From NCBI GenBank assembly GCA_009829735.1, contig CM020618.1, forward strand, positions 34,758,894-34,822,893: a DNA stretch of 64,000 bases. The letters run 5' to 3'. This document shows positions 59,547-64,000 of this stretch, one piece after another (within the stretch, counting starts at the first letter, position 1; each line of letters opens with the position of its first letter). A program made the position numbers and the translations under genes. Source of the DNA: Pyropia yezoensis. Lineage: Eukaryota; Rhodophyta; Bangiophyceae; Bangiales; Bangiaceae. The notes under the pieces were generated by a model. That model saw only the letters and a list, made by a program, of their open reading frames with translations, was not told where the DNA came from and made no database searches.

Positions 59547-61664
59547 ATGTCCAGTTCCGAGATCCAAGCTGGGCCCGTGGTTCCGGCGGCGAGTGTTGCG
59601 GAGGAGAACTCGGGTAGTCGCGCCCCTCTCCTGCCTCCGGTTCCTCGGGTGTCGATGTCGGCGCCGGTCGCCACGGCGGGGACGGATCGGGTTCCCCCGG
59701 CTTCTGTGATGCACCCGGTCGAGACCCCCCCGGTGGGTCTCCCGGAGATGCTTCTTGGGCAGGACCCTCTGGCGGCCCGGCGTTACTCCACGGTGGTCGG
59801 CAACGCCGGCGCGGCCCAGTGCCAGCAGGATTGCTTGGACCTCTGGCGCAAGGAACTCCAGCGCGGGGTCTTGACAGAGATGGATAAGGCTCGTCTTCAC
59901 ACGGCGGACCAGATGCGCCTGGCACAAGACCGCTCCCAGAGCTTCTCGGGTTCCTCCTGGGTTGCTCGTCTGGAGGATCTCCCCTTCGCGCTGGTGCTGG
60001 ATCTGCCCTTGACCGAGCGTCGCGTGTCCGCGTCCGTTCTCCGGTGGCCGGAGGAGGAAGGGTACGTCCACCGGGCGTTCAAGGTCTGGGACGAGGCGCT
60101 CAAGGGGTCGGGGAGCCTGAACTGCGACCCCCGTCCGAGCATGGTCGCTCTGGAGCCGCCTTTCCTGACCCGGAAGTACTCCAAGTTGTCACCGGCACGG
60201 GAGCAAGGCGAGCGACGCGGCCGCCAGCGTGACTTTCTCGTGAGCTGCAACCATCAGGAGTTCTGGAAGGTGGATAAGGCTAACCGGGCGGCGTACTACC
60301 CCAAGGTCATCCCGCAGCAGCAGGAAGTCGAGATCCCGGTCTGGTTTGCTCCTTCCAGCATCCCCTTCACCTGGTACTTCTTGGACGCCTTGACTCAGGC
60401 GTCGATCAAGGGCTTCTTCCACTCGATCCCGTACATGATGTACACGTCCGAGATGACAGTCTTGGCGGCCAACCACTGGCTTTACGAGGTCTTGGTGTCC
60501 AACCGGCTTTGGTTTCTCCCTGACCTCCTGATGGTCTGGATTGTCGACAAGTTGACCGTCGACTTCCTGTGCAGCCAGGACGAAGAGTACAAGGGGCTCT
60601 TCCAGGCGATGATTGACTTCCGGCGTCTGGTGCCGGTGCATGACCGGAACTTCTTGAACGCGATTGCCGACCAGAACCGCCCGCGTCGGGATGGCTTCGG
60701 TTGGGCGCAGGTGGTCTACCAGTCTTCTCCGGCCAAGGTGCAGCTGGCGACGCCGCTTCCGGCGTGGCCGCAGCGAGGTAGCTTTCCTGCCCCGGCCGCC
60801 CTTGATCTTCTGCCAGTTGGGCCGCCGGTGCAGGAGTCGGGATGGGCCGCGGCGGTCGGTCAGGCGTCTGCGGCGGCTCCGCTTCCTCCTGTTGCACCTG
60901 TCGCCCCGGTGGCCTCGCCTGAACCGTCGCCGGCGCGTTCACGCCCTGTTCCGGCTGTGCCGGTACTTCAAGCTCCTCCGGCACCGCGCCTGTCTGCGGC
61001 GAGTCTGGGGGTGACCGTGCGGTCGCCTACCACTCCGGCCGCTCCGCGTCGGACGCCTTCTTCCAACGCCGGCGGCGCTGTGCCTCCGCTGGAGTTGGGT
61101 ACTCCGGTTTCGGGGGCCGTTGTGGACCGTCCGGTGGTGTCATCCTCGGGGCGGTTCGAGATTCCGGCGCCGACTCTGCGCCTTACCCACTTCCGGGTGC
61201 CTGACTGGTACCTGATCCAAGGTGGTCCGACATGCGACCAGTACGACGTCGGTATGATTGAAGACCAGCTGGGTCGTCTTCCGGTGCAGGTTGAAGGCGT
61301 TGGGTCCTCCCTGGTGCTGGGTACTTACGCCAGCGTCTTGAACAACGTGGCCGACCGGGTGTTCGCTTGCGCAGACAGCGGCCAGATGTCGAACAGCCCG
61401 GTGGTTGGCGAACTTCTGGCGACCTTGACGCGGCATGGCTTGGCCCAGCAGTGGTCAGAAACCTTCACTGGCTTCCAGGGGCGCCGACGGGCACATCTGG
61501 ATGAGCGGGAGCCCCCGGCAACTACCGGTACTACTCCGATGGCGTCATACCGGGATGCACCGCGTCCACCGCACTACGTCATCCCGTCTTCCTCCGGTTC
61601 CCGTCGTGCCGCGGAGGCAGCGCTGGAGGACACTCCCGCGGCTCAGCGTCCGCGCCGGGAGTAG
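59547..61664 (+). CDS. Conserved 705-aa antisense ORF, copy 2
   Basis: Same length, start (MSSSEIQAGPV) and end as the ORF at 8318-10435, with about 34 amino-acid differences and no insertion, deletion or stop. Differences cluster in the N-terminal 65 residues, the Pro/Ala linker and the last 100 residues; residues about 66-400 are nearly unchanged, which marks the core as constrained. Here the frame happens to be open back to ATG 59355, but in copy 1 that extension is broken by a C-run length change, so the shared start at 59547 is preferred. Function unknown. It converges on pol 146 bp downstream, as in copy 1. Confidence 0.8.
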   Translation: MSSSEIQAGPVVPAASVAEENSGSRAPLLPPVPRVSMSAPVATAGTDRVPPASVMHPVETPPVGLPEMLLGQDPLAARRYSTVVGNAGAAQCQQDCLDLWRKELQRGVLTEMDKARLHTADQMRLAQDRSQSFSGSSWVARLEDLPFALVLDLPLTERRVSASVLRWPEEEGYVHRAFKVWDEALKGSGSLNCDPRPSMVALEPPFLTRKYSKLSPAREQGERRGRQRDFLVSCNHQEFWKVDKANRAAYYPKVIPQQQEVEIPVWFAPSSIPFTWYFLDALTQASIKGFFHSIPYMMYTSEMTVLAANHWLYEVLVSNRLWFLPDLLMVWIVDKLTVDFLCSQDEEYKGLFQAMIDFRRLVPVHDRNFLNAIADQNRPRRDGFGWAQVVYQSSPAKVQLATPLPAWPQRGSFPAPAALDLLPVGPPVQESGWAAAVGQASAAAPLPPVAPVAPVASPEPSPARSRPVPAVPVLQAPPAPRLSAASLGVTVRSPTTPAAPRRTPSSNAGGAVPPLELGTPVSGAVVDRPVVSSSGRFEIPAPTLRLTHFRVPDWYLIQGGPTCDQYDVGMIEDQLGRLPVQVEGVGSSLVLGTYASVLNNVADRVFACADSGQMSNSPVVGELLATLTRHGLAQQWSETFTGFQGRRRAHLDEREPPATTGTTPMASYRDAPRPPHYVIPSSSGSRRAAEAALEDTPAAQRPRRE

Positions 61665-61809
61665 TAGTTGGAGGCAAGGAGGGTGAGGGTCTTGGGAGAA
61701 GCGAGGAGGGAAGAGGCGGAGAGAAGGGTTGCCCGAGCGGGTGCTTGTTTTCCTTGATTGTTCCATGCTTGTATTGCGTGTTCTCCTTGATATACCCGTT
61801 CCCTTCTTC

Positions 61810-64000
61810 TCAATCCTCTTGTTCCGCATCCGTTGCGGATGAACTCGGCTCGTCCCGAGGGTCTTGGTTGGCCCCATCCTCTTGGTCCTCCTCCGAGTCC
61901 GACTCCAGAATCTTGCCGGCTCTGGCCACTGGAGTGCCCTCTATCCCGTTCCGTCGCGTGTAGGCACAGACATCCGCGATGGGTAGCCTGTTTGAGGGTT
62001 CCCAGGTATCATCTGCCGGGTTAAAACCGAACCAGCGTACTCGCAGGTACAGGCGTCCGTCTCTCCAGGCAGGGTTCACAAACTTGACGTAGACATATTC
62101 CCGACCTTCTTCTTGGGATAGCCAGGGTACTGCGGCCCGCTTGCGCCGGGTCAAGTCCCGTTGGCTTGGCGGTGGAGCTCGGGTGACATGGTCGCTGCTC
62201 ACGCGGTACGGGGAGCCATCCACGTCTAGAAGAAAGGTCCAACCGTCCGTATTCAGGATCTCATAAGGTCCATCCGTCTTCGAGTCCAGCTTCCCCCGGG
62301 TCTTGCTATGGTTGTCCACAAAAACCCAGTCGCCACCACCCAGTTCCTTGTTCTTTTCCCGAACGCCCTTGTCATAGCCCCGCTTGTATCGCTCCTGGGT
62401 CTTCGAGATTGACTCCTTGACTCTTGGGAGCAGGAGCTTCAGTTGTTCCACGAACTCATCCTTTGCCTTGGGACCTGATTTCAGTGCAGGCTGGAGACCG
62501 TCTGGTATTCTTTCCAGGGAGAAGTTGGTCAGCCGCCTTGGGGTCACAAAGTCGAGTGGAGCGACCCCCGTTGTCCGGTGAACTCGGGAGTTGTAGGCTA
62601 GAGTGAGGACAGCCAGGAGCTCGTCCCAGTCTTCTTGGTGCTCCTCCACGTAGTGCCGTAGCATGTCTACTAGGGTCCGGTTGAATCGTTCCACCTGGCC
62701 GTTCGTTTGAGGGTGGTACGTCGTAGTGTACAAGTTCTTGATGCCCATCAGGTCACAGACTCCTTGGAAGAACAGGGATGCAAACTGGGGACCGTTGTCG
62801 GTTAAGACGGAGTCTGGAGGGCCGTAGGCAGCTATCGAGTACTCGCAGAAGGCTGACGTGACATTCAGAGCCGTGATGGTCCTCAGCGGGATCGCTCGAG
62901 TGAACTTGGAGAACCGGTCACATATGATGAGCAGGTATATGTTGCCACTGGATGTTTCAGGTAGGGGCCCCAGGATGTCCATGCTTAAGCTTGCAAAGGG
63001 CTCCGCCGCAGGGAATAGGCGTAGCTTAGAAGTCTTCTTCCTCTGGGACAACCGGTGCCTTGCACACGAAACCCAAGCCTCCAGATACTTATGGACGTCA
63101 CTGGCCATGGTTTCCCAGTAATAGTGTCGTCTCATGGAAGCATACATCCGATTGATACCAGGATGTCCGGCCTGAGGAGACGAGTGCTCCAGGCGTAGGA
63201 TGTCAGCTCGTAGGCCCCGGGGTACGTAGACTTGAGTGGCCCCATCAAAGGGTGACACCCGTACTAGGAGTCCGTCCGTAGACTCGGAGAAACGACTGTT
63301 CCGGTTCAGGTCCATTTGGTGGCGAAGCTCCAAGCATTGGGGATCCGTCAGTTGTGCCTCCAGCATCCGGTGAATGGTCACCGGTTGATGAGCTTCAGGT
63401 GTCTCATACAGGGGAGTGTGCCAGCCACGTCCGACATTCGGGAGGATGAAGCAAGGTATTTCCTCCGGGATAGGACCGGTATCGGCTGCAGGAGTCTCCA
63501 GCCGGGACATGGTGTCGGCGCAGTGGTGCTCCCTCCCTGCTCTGGTGCACACCTTGAACTTGAACTCCGAAAGGCGTAGGCGCCACCGGGCGACCCTTCC
63601 TTGACTGCTGTCCATACATAGCAGCCACCTTAGGCTGGCGTGGTCCGTCCGGATGAGGAACTCTTGTCCTTCAAGATATGGCCGTAACAGGAAGCAAGCC
63701 CAGACGACTGCCAAGCACTCGCGCTCGGTCGTGAAATAGTTCTTCTCAGCTGGAGTCAAGACGCGACTGTAGTAGCCTATCGGGAGAAAGTGCCCATCAG
63801 GTTGCTGCTGGAGTAGTGAGCACCCCACCTGGACGCCACAGGCATCCGTCTCCAGAACAAACTGGCCCTCCCGCTTGGGTAACGCCAGTACTGGAGTGGT
63901 GGTCAGGCGCTTCTTGAGCTCTTCGAAGGCCGCGGTCTGCTTCTCGTCGAGCACCGGGAGTTGTGCGGGAAGCTTCTTGCTGGTCAGCTTGGTCAGTGGC
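61810..64000 (-). CDS. pol: Gypsy pol polyprotein, C-terminal part (copy 2)
   Basis: Open from the window edge (ending inside the reverse transcriptase-RNase H linker, LTKLTSKKLPAQLPV) to TGA at 61810. It contains RNase H (TDACGVQVGCSLLQQQ), the integrase HHCC finger, the catalytic DILG, TDNGPQ and NGQVERF motifs, and the chromodomain (LYLRVRWFGFNPADDTWEPS). No stop or frameshift was found, so this copy also looks capable of encoding an active enzyme. The N-terminal protease and most of the reverse transcriptase lie outside the window. Confidence 0.93.
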   Translation of the reverse strand, partial: PLTKLTSKKLPAQLPVLDEKQTAAFEELKKRLTTTPVLALPKREGQFVLETDACGVQVGCSLLQQQPDGHFLPIGYYSRVLTPAEKNYFTTERECLAVVWACFLLRPYLEGQEFLIRTDHASLRWLLCMDSSQGRVARWRLRLSEFKFKVCTRAGREHHCADTMSRLETPAADTGPIPEEIPCFILPNVGRGWHTPLYETPEAHQPVTIHRMLEAQLTDPQCLELRHQMDLNRNSRFSESTDGLLVRVSPFDGATQVYVPRGLRADILRLEHSSPQAGHPGINRMYASMRRHYYWETMASDVHKYLEAWVSCARHRLSQRKKTSKLRLFPAAEPFASLSMDILGPLPETSSGNIYLLIICDRFSKFTRAIPLRTITALNVTSAFCEYSIAAYGPPDSVLTDNGPQFASLFFQGVCDLMGIKNLYTTTYHPQTNGQVERFNRTLVDMLRHYVEEHQEDWDELLAVLTLAYNSRVHRTTGVAPLDFVTPRRLTNFSLERIPDGLQPALKSGPKAKDEFVEQLKLLLPRVKESISKTQERYKRGYDKGVREKNKELGGGDWVFVDNHSKTRGKLDSKTDGPYEILNTDGWTFLLDVDGSPYRVSSDHVTRAPPPSQRDLTRRKRAAVPWLSQEEGREYVYVKFVNPAWRDGRLYLRVRWFGFNPADDTWEPSNRLPIADVCAYTRRNGIEGTPVARAGKILESDSEEDQEDGANQDPRDEPSSSATDAEQED

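Larger units (their letters stand above)
58792..64000 (-). mobile_element. Ty3/gypsy chromovirus, copy 2 (cut by window end)
   Basis: Same family and orientation as 7560-17210: 3' LTR, antisense ORF, then pol on the minus strand running off the right edge. Nucleotide identity is visibly high throughout, with scattered substitutions. gag and the 5' LTR lie outside the window, so age by LTR divergence cannot be judged here. Confidence 0.95.

Noticed and set aside
1..64000. CRISPR arrays, operons, prokaryotic signals
   Set aside because: No spaced repeat arrays, Shine-Dalgarno-led operons or phage-like modules; all evidence is eukaryotic.

Overview
The window looks like nuclear DNA of a GC-rich eukaryotic alga. 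My leading guess is a bangiophyte red alga (Porphyra/Pyropia type), based on very GC-rich coding DNA, Ala/Gly/Pro homopolymers inside proteins, a carbohydrate-type sulfotransferase, an ELO fatty-acid elongase with a spliceosomal intron, an RNA polymerase III subunit, a eukaryotic tRNA-Ser and several eukaryotic transposon classes. The species is inference; another GC-rich alga is possible.

Layout. 1-930: 3' part of a sulfotransferase gene. 931-3330: GC-rich low-complexity DNA. 3331-7559: AT-richer DNA with decayed DNA-transposon pieces (a possible BED finger, a PIF/Harbinger-like transposase with two stops, a coiled-coil fragment). 7560-17210: a complete Ty3/gypsy chromovirus with two 572-bp LTRs that read as identical, a 5-bp target duplication, gag and pol on the minus strand joined by a canonical -1 slippery heptamer, and a 705-aa ORF on the opposite strand. 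17.2-23.5 kb: AT-richer gene-poor DNA with one tRNA-Ser(AGA) and diverged repeats. 23.5-25.5 kb: GC-rich, no recognised gene. 25.5-27.85 kb: AT-rich repeats. 29.0-31.4 kb: a 789-aa P-loop ATPase (minus). 32.3-33.8 kb: ELO elongase, two exons (plus). 34.2-34.8 kb: a small membrane protein (minus). 35-39.5 kb: AT-rich, no gene, two strong palindromes. 40.2-40.6 kb: RPC10 (minus). 41.5-43.0 kb: a membrane protein with an organelle-targeting-like N-terminus (minus). 43.8-45.2 kb: a nearly intact Tc1 element. 46.8-48.2 kb: a CACTA/EnSpm Tnp2 pseudogene. 50.0-51.9 kb: a copia pol pseudogene carrying telomere-like repeats. 52-58 kb: a nest of dispersed repeats and an unrecognised helical protein family in inverted copies. 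58792-64000: a second copy of the same gypsy family, cut by the window end.

The host genes are unrelated housekeeping, lipid and sulfation genes with no sign of a shared pathway. Most of the rest is transposon-derived. The most interesting object is the gypsy family. Both copies carry the same uninterrupted 705-codon ORF antisense to gag-pol, between the 3' end of pol and the adjacent LTR, about 95% identical at protein level with no indel. That is the pattern expected of a functional extra gene of the element.
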